NCBI GenBank assembly: GCA_030453285.1
Contig: JAKDKP010000011.1
Span: 1 to 12,696, forward strand
DNA length: 12,696 bases
Source of the DNA: Propionibacteriales bacterium
GTDB taxonomy: Bacteria; Actinomycetota; Actinomycetes; Propionibacteriales; Propionibacteriaceae
Direction of reading: 5' to 3'
In this document: one piece after another, positions 7,117 to 12,696 of the stretch
Position numbering within the stretch: position 1 is the first letter of the stretch
Layout: the number at the start of each line of letters is the position of its first letter
Notes under the pieces: model-generated
The model's database searches: none
Seen by the model: only the letters and a program-made list of their open reading frames with translations
What the model was told of the DNA's origin: nothing
Program-made: the position numbers and the translations under genes

Positions 7117-7147
7117 TTGACCTCAAGGTTACTTGAGTTTCTAGGTT
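7117..7147 (+). promoter_or_regulatory. SoxR-controlled promoter with SoxR box (MFS gene)
   Basis: The SoxR box CCTCAAGGTTACTTGAGT (7121-7138) has perfect half-sites CTCAAG and CTTGAG around GTTA and closely matches the classic soxS operator CCTCAAGTTAACTTGAGG. A -35 TTGACC (7117-7122) and a -10 TAGGTT (7142-7147) are separated by exactly 19 bases, the over-long spacer that MerR-family activators untwist. The box sits inside the spacer as expected. The start of transcription about 7 bases beyond the -10 falls at or next to the MFS ATG (7154). The same box lies about 33 bases before the soxR start on the other strand. Confidence 0.93.
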
Positions 7148-7153
7148 TGCCGC

Positions 7154-8566
7154 ATGACGACTCATCAGGCCGACCGGGTTCGGCTCAGCGATCTGTTCCG
7201 CGACGGTCACGCATCCGCCGTCCTGGTCCTCTGCGGTGGCTTCCTGTTGGCCGCGATGACCATGTACATCACCTCGGCGCTGATGCCCTCGGTGGTCGCC
7301 GAGATCGGCGGTCAGGAGCTCTACGCACTGCCAACCACCGTCTACGTCGTGGTCTCGGTGATCGGCGTCATGTCGGTCAGTCAGCTACTGGCCCGGCTCG
7401 GCCCGCGCGGTGCCTACCTGCTGGCATTCGCCACCTACGTCATCGGCGCGGCGATCTGCGCTCTCGCGCCGACGATGCCCGCCCTGTTGGTCGGCCGAGG
7501 CATTGTCGGGTTCGGCGGAGGCCTGCTCTCCGGACTCGGCTACGCCGTCGTTCGCTCGGCTCTGCCGTCCCGACTCTGGTCTCCGGCGACCGGGGCGATC
7601 TCGGCCATGTTCGGTATCGGCACGCTGATCGGACCGGTTCTCGGCGGACTCTTCGCCCAGTTCGGAGCGTGGCGGCTGGCTTTCGGCCTGATCGCGCTGC
7701 TCGGAGTCGTCCTCGGCGTCCTGGCCCCACGGGCCCTGGAGCGACGCGCCACTGGCGTGCAGACCGAGCCAGTCCCGATCCTCGCCGTGGCCCTGCTGGC
7801 GTCCGCCATCGGGCTGCTCAGCGTCGCCTCGGTCATCGACGGACAGCTCAAGACGATGTTGATCATCGCTGCCGCCCTGCTCGTCATCGCCTTCCTGGCC
7901 CGCGATCGCAGTGCCCCCTTCGCGGTGTTCCCGCGATCGACCTATCGGCGGGGATCGGCACTGCGGTGGGTGCTGCTGACCAACGCCCTGACGACGGTCG
8001 CCATTGTCAGTGAGGCCTTCGCGCCGCTGTTCGGTCAGCGGATGGCGGGACTCACTCCCCTGGTGGCCGGATTCTTTGCTGCGGCTGTCTCCGTCGGCTG
8101 GTCGGCGTTCGGACTCCTTGGTGCGCGAGTCAGCGGGGCCAGGTGGCGCGGCCGACTGACCATCATCGGACCGGCGCTGCTCGCGGTCGGATTGTTGATC
8201 ACCGCCCTGACACAGGCCGAGCCGGCGAGCCCGCAGCGCGCCGCCTTGTGGTTCATCTTGTTGATCATTGCTGGTGCAGGGATCGGGTTCTCCTTCCCCA
8301 ACATCAGCTTTGCGACGCTGAGCACCGTCCCGAAAAGTGAAGCAGGTAAGGCAGGTGCGGCCATCCCCATGGTTGGGTTGATCGGCCAGAGCTTCGGCTC
8401 GGCCCTGGCCGGTGTGCTGGTGAACCTCGGGCTGCCGAGCATGCCCCATGCCGCAACGAACCTGTTCCTCGGGCTCGCGGTGCTGGCCGGGATCGGAACG
8501 ATCACCGCCGCGATCGCCGTCCGCCGCGGCGCATTCACCGACGGAGCGGAACCACCTGTCGGGTAG
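7154..8566 (+). CDS. MFS drug-efflux-type transporter under SoxR control
   Basis: This 470-residue integral membrane protein is a major facilitator superfamily transporter of the multidrug-efflux type (EmrB/QacA-like). Its hydrophobic profile suggests 12-14 membrane helices. The segment GRGIVGFGGGLLSGLGYAVV and the following GTLIGPVLGGLFAQFGAWRLAFG match the conserved helix 4-6 region with antiporter motif C (GPxLGG). Substrates cannot be deduced. The SoxR-type promoter suggests export of redox-active antibiotics, dyes or quinones by proton antiport. There is no ribosome-binding sequence before the ATG, and the predicted transcript start coincides with it, so translation is probably leaderless. 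The gene is followed directly by the remnant of a ychJ homologue. Confidence 0.93.
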   Translation: MTTHQADRVRLSDLFRDGHASAVLVLCGGFLLAAMTMYITSALMPSVVAEIGGQELYALPTTVYVVVSVIGVMSVSQLLARLGPRGAYLLAFATYVIGAAICALAPTMPALLVGRGIVGFGGGLLSGLGYAVVRSALPSRLWSPATGAISAMFGIGTLIGPVLGGLFAQFGAWRLAFGLIALLGVVLGVLAPRALERRATGVQTEPVPILAVALLASAIGLLSVASVIDGQLKTMLIIAAALLVIAFLARDRSAPFAVFPRSTYRRGSALRWVLLTNALTTVAIVSEAFAPLFGQRMAGLTPLVAGFFAAAVSVGWSAFGLLGARVSGARWRGRLTIIGPALLAVGLLITALTQAEPASPQRAALWFILLIIAGAGIGFSFPNISFATLSTVPKSEAGKAGAAIPMVGLIGQSFGSALAGVLVNLGLPSMPHAATNLFLGLAVLAGIGTITAAIAVRRGAFTDGAEPPVG

Positions 8567-8577
8567 TCAGCACCGAT

Positions 8578-8780
8578 CAGATTCGGCCGCCCAGCATCGA
8601 TCTCGACGACGCCACCGCTTGGCGCGGCCTCGAGATCGTCGATCGATCCAGCGGTGGACTCCTCGACGACCGTGGCGCGGTCGAATTCGTTGACTGGTCC
8701 GCACGGCGCGCGCAGCCGGCGCACCGACCAAGAGTCTTCGACCTGGGTGGAGATGGCGCAGCAGCCCTCGGTGATGCGTC
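8578..8780 (+). pseudogene. Decayed C-terminal part of a second ychJ homologue
   Basis: Translated from 8584, 25 of 36 codons match residues of the intact YchJ-like protein (RPP..DLDD...WR.L.IVDR..GGLLDDRG.VEF). A one-base loss near 8698 then breaks the frame; restoring it recovers FRTARAAG, which corresponds to FRTAGAAG in the intact copy. Similarity fades by about 8780, although a degenerate FxxxxxDG stretch can be traced. The N-terminal zinc motif is missing, because the homology starts 11-17 bases after the MFS stop. The many synonymous differences show that the copy diverged while functional, before it decayed. It fills the whole MFS-reductase gap; the only dyad there (8598-8638) is imperfect and lies in the coding remnant, so it is not called a terminator. 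Confidence 0.82.
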
Positions 8781-9336
8781 AGCGCAACGGCTCAAGGGCC
8801 CCGGCCAGCGGCACGAGCTGGTCCAGCAGGGAGGCGAATTCGCCGGCGCGACGTTCTTTGGGGGTGAACCGTCCCTCGCCGTCGAACTCCTCGAACAGAT
8901 AGATCGCGACCTGACCTCGTACGGCGTAGAGGTGCGCGTTGATCACGATCCCGCGCCACTGCTCGACGGCCCGTACGCCGCCATCGGCGCCGTAGCTGAC
9001 GAATCCGACGGCCTTGTTGGCCCATTCGGGCGAGATCACGTCGAAGGCATTCTTCAGCGCGCCGGGGACGCCGTGGTTGTACTCCGGGGTGACGAACACG
9101 AAACCGTCGAGGGCGTCGATGGTGGCGCCCCATCGCCGGGTGGCCTCGTCGGCGTACTGCCCCTTGGCCGCCGCAGGGATGGTCGGGTCATTCAGCAGGT
9201 GCAGGTCGAACTCGGCCAGGTCCACCAGTTCGTACGAGGCGTCGGAGCGTTGCCCGGCCAGTTCGCGGGCCCACTGCGCCACCTGCTCGCCCTTACGTCC
9301 GGGGCGGGTGCTGCCGATGATGATACCAATCTTCAT
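8779..9336 (-). CDS. NADPH-dependent FMN reductase (flavodoxin-like)
   Basis: This 185-residue cytoplasmic flavoprotein belongs to the NADPH-dependent FMN reductase family (azoreductase/quinone reductase-like, PF03358). The phosphate-binding loop GSTRPGRKGEQVA covers residues 8-20, and the signature TPEYNHGVPGALKNAFD (residues 83-99) forms the second flavin contact. SYGADGGVRAVEQ is the usual third motif. The ATG at 9334-9336 is chosen because MKIGIIIGS is the family start and AAGGAG precedes it. An upstream in-frame start at 9372 would translate the tandem repeat and is rejected. It lies 97 bases after the aminopeptidase gene on the same strand. Two-electron reduction of quinones would fit next to a SoxR-efflux pair, but no SoxR box is seen upstream, so this link is only contextual. 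Confidence 0.94.
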   Translation of the reverse strand: MKIGIIIGSTRPGRKGEQVAQWARELAGQRSDASYELVDLAEFDLHLLNDPTIPAAAKGQYADEATRRWGATIDALDGFVFVTPEYNHGVPGALKNAFDVISPEWANKAVGFVSYGADGGVRAVEQWRGIVINAHLYAVRGQVAIYLFEEFDGEGRFTPKERRAGEFASLLDQLVPLAGALEPLR

Positions 9337-9347
9337 ACCTTCTCCTT

Positions 9348-9386
9348 GATCATGTGCCTGGCCCGGGATCATGTGCCTGGTCCGGG
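9348..9386. repeat. 19-base tandem direct repeat in the 5' leader of the FMN reductase gene
   Basis: GATCATGTGCCTGGCCCGG (9348-9366) is repeated at once as GATCATGTGCCTGGTCCGG (9367-9385) with one change. A weaker partial echo (GTGCCGGTTCCGG) follows to about 9398. The first copy ends 2 bases upstream of the AAGGAG ribosome site on the minus strand. It may be a slippage duplication or a doubled regulator site. Confidence 0.8.
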
Positions 9387-9433
9387 TGCCGGTTCCGGGT
9401 GGCTACAACGGCGGGAGTCGATCAGGCATTCCC

Positions 9434-10741
9434 TCAGAGGTTGAGGAAGGCCTCGGCGGCACGCGCCAGGGAGTACGGATCCGCCACCCCCGCCATCTCG
9501 CGGGCCGAGTGCATCGACAGCAGCGGGATGCCGACGTCGACGGTGGTGATCCCCAGCCTGGTCGCGGTCAGCGGACCGATGGTGGATCCACAGGGCAGTT
9601 GGTTGTTGGAGACGAATTCTTGGGTGGGTACGCCGGCCGCGGCACAGGCGCGACGCCACAGAGCCGAACCGACCGCATCGGTGGCGTACCGCTGGTTGGC
9701 GTTGATCTTGAGCAGCGGCCCACCGTTGAGCAGTGGGCGGTTGGCGGGGTCGTGATGCCCGACATAGTTGGGATGCACGGCATGTCCGGCGTCGGCCGAG
9801 AGGCAGTACGAGCGGGCGTACATCTGGTGTTGTTGATCACCAGTGGCACCAACAGCCAGGGCGATCCGACCGAGCACATCGGACAGGATCGGTCCGTTCG
9901 CCCCCGACCGTGAACCCGATCCGATCTCCTCATGATCAAAAGCGGCCAGCACCGTGATCGGCTCGGCGTCGGTGTTGTTGATCATGGCCTGCAGGCTGGC
10001 ATGCACGCTGCTCAGGTTGTCCAGGCGAGCCGAGGCGAAGAACTCCTCGTTGGCACCGAAACGAGCCGGCGCGGCGGTGTCGAAGGCGAGCACATCGTGC
10101 CCCAGCACGTCGGCGGCGTCGACGCCGGCGATCTCGGCCAGGTGCCGGAGGATGTCACCGCTCGCGGTGCCCTCGGGTCCCTGCACGCTCCACACCGGCG
10201 CGGTGTGCAGTTGCTTGTCGAGCTTCACCCCGACCTCGTTCACCTGACGGTCGAGATGGATGGCGAGTTGCGGGATCCGCATGATCGGTCCCGTCCGGAC
10301 CAGATGCTGTGCGCCATCGGTAGTGACGATCCGACCTGCCAGGCCGAGTTCGCGATCCAGCCACGAGTTGAGCAGCGGGCCCCCGTACACCTCGACGCCG
10401 AGTTGCTGCCAACCCGCCGAGGTGAGGTCGGGCCGGGGCTTGAGCTTGAACGACGGCGAGTCGGTGTGCGATCCGATGATGCGGAATCCGCTGCGACCCG
10501 ACGCGCCCGTGGGGATTCGCCACGCCACCAATGCACCGTCGCGCACCATCCAGTACCCGCCCGGCTCGGCAGCGAAGTCCTCGGTCTCGGCCTGCTCCAC
10601 GAATCCGGCAGCGGTCAGCCGACGGGCACCCTCGGCGGCGGCATGGAAGGACGACGGAGATGCCCGTACGAAGTTGGCGAGGTCAGCGAGATGCGCGTCG
10701 CTCTCCGTCGGCGGCATGGTGGACTCGTGGCGTGCGATCAT
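9434..10741 (-). CDS. M18 family aminopeptidase (aspartyl aminopeptidase-like)
   Basis: This 435-residue cytoplasmic metallo-aminopeptidase of peptidase family M18 (ApeB/aspartyl aminopeptidase group) removes N-terminal residues, often acidic ones, and forms large oligomers in known members. Predicted dinuclear-metal and catalytic residues are His92 (SHTDSP), Asp241 (RLDNL), Glu271/Glu272 (DHEEIGS), Asp317 (SADAGHAV) and His411 (SMHSARE). These and the length are normal for bacterial M18 proteins. The ATG at 10739-10741 is preceded by GGGGG; an ATG 8 codons later has no better ribosome site. The gene is divergent from the lipoprotein gene and may be co-transcribed with the FMN reductase downstream. 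A housekeeping role in peptide turnover is likely. Confidence 0.96.
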   Translation of the reverse strand: MIARHESTMPPTESDAHLADLANFVRASPSSFHAAAEGARRLTAAGFVEQAETEDFAAEPGGYWMVRDGALVAWRIPTGASGRSGFRIIGSHTDSPSFKLKPRPDLTSAGWQQLGVEVYGGPLLNSWLDRELGLAGRIVTTDGAQHLVRTGPIMRIPQLAIHLDRQVNEVGVKLDKQLHTAPVWSVQGPEGTASGDILRHLAEIAGVDAADVLGHDVLAFDTAAPARFGANEEFFASARLDNLSSVHASLQAMINNTDAEPITVLAAFDHEEIGSGSRSGANGPILSDVLGRIALAVGATGDQQHQMYARSYCLSADAGHAVHPNYVGHHDPANRPLLNGGPLLKINANQRYATDAVGSALWRRACAAAGVPTQEFVSNNQLPCGSTIGPLTATRLGITTVDVGIPLLSMHSAREMAGVADPYSLARAAEAFLNL

Positions 10742-10828
10742 GTCCCCCAGTCAATCAGCGACACCGACGATGAGACAGCACGGGCCTTCATGGCGCTCAT
10801 CGAGCTGCTCGACCGACATCACTGCCGC

Positions 10829-10846
10829 GGGATCGACTGCGATCCC
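10829..10846. promoter_or_regulatory. Perfect dyad in the leader of the lipoprotein gene
   Basis: GGGATCG-ACTG-CGATCCC is a perfect 7-base inverted repeat with a 4-base centre. It ends 24 bases before the lipoprotein ATG and lies between two divergent genes. It could be a dimeric regulator operator or a leader RNA hairpin just upstream of the GGAGAG ribosome site. I see no convincing -35/-10 pair to decide between these. Confidence 0.45.
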
Positions 10847-10870
10847 CTTCGCCTCACCTTGGAGAGTTCA

Positions 10871-11365
10871 ATGAAGCTTCGCCTTGCCCTGCCCCTGGCC
10901 GCTGCCGTCCTGGCCCTGAGCGCCTGCGCCGGATCCGGCGACACGACCGAGAGCGCCCCCGAGTCCAGCGCTCCTGCGAACGCCCCGGCCAGCAGCGCGC
11001 CGGCAAGTAGCGCCCCCGCCTCCAGCGCGCCACAGGGCGGCGGCGGTGGAGGCAATGAACTGACCGTTGATGGCAAGAAGATCGAGCTCACCGGGGAGCC
11101 TACGTGCCTGCGTGGAGCGGGCAAGGTCACCCTGCAGTACCCCGATGGGTCGCTGGGGTTGGCGATCACCGAAGGCGACCCAGTGAAGGTGGAGGCAGTG
11201 AGCGTCGTCGACCCCGACGGTGCCGTCCTCAGCTACGCACCTGGCACGGCGGGCGAGGCGACCGCCACGAAGGACGGCGATGGCTGGATCATTGAGGGCA
11301 AGGCAACGAGCTTGTCCAAGTCCGGCACCAAGGATGTGGCCTTCACCATCAAGTTCAGCTGCTGA
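10871..11365 (+). CDS. LpqH-like (mycobacterial 19-kDa antigen family) lipoprotein
   Basis: This 164-residue exported lipoprotein has a positively charged start (MKLRLALPL), a hydrophobic core and lipobox LSAC, so Cys19 would be lipidated. A low-complexity Pro/Ala/Ser linker (about residues 28-55, with ASSAP three times) and a glycine run (57-61) follow. The C-terminal domain (about 62-164) fits the LpqH/19-kDa pattern: LTVDGKKIELTGEPTC, then LAITEGDP, then SYAPGTAGEATATKDGDG, then a final FSC. The pair Cys79 and Cys164 probably forms a disulfide, as in that family. The ribosome site GGAGAG (10861-10866) fixes the ATG. Surface-exposed adhesion or glycolipid-interaction roles are proposed for mycobacterial members; the role here is unknown. 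The linker composition suggests O-glycosylation, which is inference. Confidence 0.88.
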   Translation: MKLRLALPLAAAVLALSACAGSGDTTESAPESSAPANAPASSAPASSAPASSAPQGGGGGGNELTVDGKKIELTGEPTCLRGAGKVTLQYPDGSLGLAITEGDPVKVEAVSVVDPDGAVLSYAPGTAGEATATKDGDGWIIEGKATSLSKSGTKDVAFTIKFSC

Positions 11366-11550
11366 GCACATCCAACTGCTGACCGAATCAACTGCTGGGT
11401 GATCTTCGACGACAACAGGCGTCAGCGCGGGGCCCGACCAGGCATGGCCGGGCCCTCGCTGCCGTGCCGATGCGGTGCTGACCCGACCAATGACCGACCC
11501 GCGGTGGCTGGAGCCGGGTTCTGTCGGTGCCGGGTGACAGGATCGCAGGC
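11366..11550. other. Intergenic region between lipoprotein and rmuC
   Basis: This 185-base gap holds three short imperfect repeats of CAACTGCTGA. The first is CAGCTGCTGA at 11356-11365 and includes the lipoprotein stop codon; the others are at 11373-11382 and 11389-11398. A GC-rich hairpin (11429-11456) follows. I see no open reading frame with coding character and no convincing promoter. The rmuC ribosome site is poor (only AGG-like sequence before the ATG). Confidence 0.6.
11429..11456 (+). terminator. GC-rich hairpin, probable terminator of the lipoprotein gene
   Basis: GGGCCCG (11430-11436) pairs perfectly with CGGGCCC (11449-11455). Two more base pairs (CC/GG) extend the stem inward past one mismatch, leaving a small loop. 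There is no T-run after the stem, which is common for actinobacterial terminators. It lies 64 bases after the lipoprotein stop and 95 bases before rmuC. Confidence 0.6.
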
Positions 11551-12696
11551 ATGGACATCTCGACTGTGGCAATCCTCGTGCTCGGCCTCGCCGTCGGTGT
11601 CGTCGTTGGCGCGCTGGCGGCTTGGTTCGTGGCCGGCTCGCGGCGTGAGACCGGGGTCCAGCGGGACTCCGCTGCCAACGAGCGGCAGCGCGCCCAGCTG
11701 GCCGAGGCCGAGACCCGGGTCGCGCAGGCGCGCAGCGAGGTAGCTCAGGCGCACAGTGAGACCGAGCAGGCCCGCGGCGAGGCTTCCCAGGAACGCGCCC
11801 GAGCCGCGGAGGCCGGTGAGCAGGCCGCGAAGGCGTCCGCCGTCGTGTCCGAGGTCCGGGCCGAGCTGTCGGCTGCCGTGGCCCAACGAGACAATGCCCT
11901 CGCCCGGGCAGGTGAGATCGCCGACGACCGCGAGGCGATGATCAAGGACTTCAAGGTATTGTCGGCCGAGACCCTTGAGCGGCAGGGCAAGTCCGCCGAC
12001 GCGTCGGCCGAGCAGCGACTCAAGGCGACCGAGCAGTTGATGACACCGGTGGCGAAGACCCTGCAGGCCTTCCAGGAGCGGCTGAACTCCGTGGAGAAGG
12101 AGCGTTCGGCCCTGGCCGCAGAGCTCAGGTCCCAGGTCCAGACGGTACGAGACACCGGCGAGGAGCTCCGCCGCGAGACTCGCAGCCTGTCCACCGCCTT
12201 GCGCAAGCCGCAGGTGCGTGGCTCGTGGGGCGAGCTGCAGCTCAAGCGGGTGGCCGAAATCTCCGGGATGGTTGAGCACTGCGACTTCACCCTGCAGCAC
12301 ACCTCGACGACCAGTGGCGACCAGACGATCCGTCCCGACATGCGGGTTGATCTTGGAGAGGGCAAGTTCGTCTACGTCGACTCGAAGGTGCCGCTGGAGT
12401 CCTTCCTGAACGCCCAGGAGACCGAGGACGAGGACAAGCAGGTGGTGGCGCTGGCACAGTTCGGCAAGAACGTCCGAACCCACGTCGACCAGTTGTCCGG
12501 CAAGGCCTACTGGACGTCCGGCCCCCGGTCCCCGGAGTTCGTGGTGCTGTTCCTGCCCAGCGAGGCACTGGCTGCCGAGGCGCTGGCGCAACTACCGGAT
12601 CTGCACGAGTACGCCGCCCGCAAGAACGTCATCCTGGCCTCGCCGGGCACATTGATTGCGATGCTGCGCGCAGTCGCGTACGGCTGGAAGCAGGCG
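11551..12696 (+). CDS. rmuC: DNA recombination protein RmuC (3' end beyond window)
   Basis: The frame is open from the ATG at 11551 to the right edge: 382 codons are visible without a stop. The N-terminus has one membrane-spanning segment (about residues 4-28). A long Ala/Glu/Gln/Arg-rich coiled coil follows (about 32-210). The RmuC core starts near residue 218, with KPQVRGSWGELQLKRVAEISGM (218-240, slightly wider than the motif core), RPDMRV (261-266), YVDSKVPLESF and ASPGTLIAMLRAVAYGW. The core is nuclease-like and RmuC limits recombination at short inverted repeats in E. coli. Only the last part of the domain and the tail are missing. The ribosome site is weak. In many actinobacteria rmuC lies close to ychF; here the two are about 9 kb apart. 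Confidence 0.95.
   Translation, partial: MDISTVAILVLGLAVGVVVGALAAWFVAGSRRETGVQRDSAANERQRAQLAEAETRVAQARSEVAQAHSETEQARGEASQERARAAEAGEQAAKASAVVSEVRAELSAAVAQRDNALARAGEIADDREAMIKDFKVLSAETLERQGKSADASAEQRLKATEQLMTPVAKTLQAFQERLNSVEKERSALAAELRSQVQTVRDTGEELRRETRSLSTALRKPQVRGSWGELQLKRVAEISGMVEHCDFTLQHTSTTSGDQTIRPDMRVDLGEGKFVYVDSKVPLESFLNAQETEDEDKQVVALAQFGKNVRTHVDQLSGKAYWTSGPRSPEFVVLFLPSEALAAEALAQLPDLHEYAARKNVILASPGTLIAMLRAVAYGWKQA

Noticed and set aside
7385..8449. Minus-strand open frame (354 codons) opposite the MFS gene
   Set aside because: It is a Gln/Asp/Arg/Gly-rich shadow of the transmembrane coding sequence, with no recognisable domain.
8598..8638. Hairpin with arms CGATCTCGA/TCGAGATCG as a terminator between the MFS gene and the reductase
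   Set aside because: The stem is interrupted, has no T-run, and lies in the conserved codons of the ychJ remnant, so coding ancestry explains it.
9337..9433. SoxR box upstream of the FMN reductase
   Set aside because: I looked for a CTCAAG-N4-CTTGAG-like dyad on both strands and found none; only the 19-base repeat is present.
9932..10870. Upstream extension of the lipoprotein frame
   Set aside because: It reads antisense through the M18 aminopeptidase. The lipobox signal peptide and the GGAGAG site place the true start at 10871.
1..12696. CRISPR array, tRNA, rRNA or insertion sequence
   Set aside because: I saw no regularly spaced repeats, no cloverleaf with a matching CCA-type end, and no transposase other than the serine integrase.

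Overview
The window is high-GC DNA with the gene density, 4-base operon overlaps and gene families of an actinobacterium. Supporting families are an ECF42-type sigma factor paired with a DGPF/YCII protein, an actinobacterial-style SoxR, a mycobacterial 19-kDa-antigen-like lipoprotein, a twin-arginine-exported amidase and RmuC. A Propionibacteriales-like host is a guess that the sequence alone does not settle. No rRNA, tRNA, CRISPR array or insertion sequence was seen.

Left end (1-1644): a complete large serine integrase on the minus strand starts 9 bases after the stop codon of ychF. The last residues of YchF are not the usual FxFNV-type ending but an unrelated 7-residue tail. The window therefore most likely begins inside an integrated element (phage or integrative element) whose attachment site lies in the 3' end of ychF. 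The rest of the element is to the left, out of view.

1615-4522: a minus-strand cluster reads DGPF/YCII protein, then ECF42 sigma factor (4-base overlap), then ychF, then integrase. A possible ECF-type promoter lies before the DGPF gene. A 90-base imperfect palindrome (4421-4510) separates this cluster from the next gene.

4523-6585: a Tat-exported zinc N-acetylmuramoyl-L-alanine amidase (minus) is divergent from a small YchJ/SEC-C protein gene (plus). That gene ends tail to tail with soxR, sharing stop-codon bases.

6582-8780: soxR (minus) and an MFS efflux transporter (plus) diverge from a 65-base gap. The gap holds a clear SoxR box inside a promoter with the 19-base spacer typical of MerR-family control. 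The predicted transcript start falls on the transporter ATG, so the mRNA is probably leaderless. Just after the transporter lies a decayed second copy of the ychJ 3' part, so the soxR-MFS pair is flanked by an intact and a broken ychJ homologue in the same orientation.

8779-12696: a NADPH-dependent FMN reductase and an M18 aminopeptidase (both minus) are followed by a divergent LpqH-like lipoprotein and the 5' part of rmuC (plus), which runs off the right edge. In overview, the window holds a mobile-element boundary on the left, then ordinary chromosome containing one sigma-factor module and one redox-stress efflux module.
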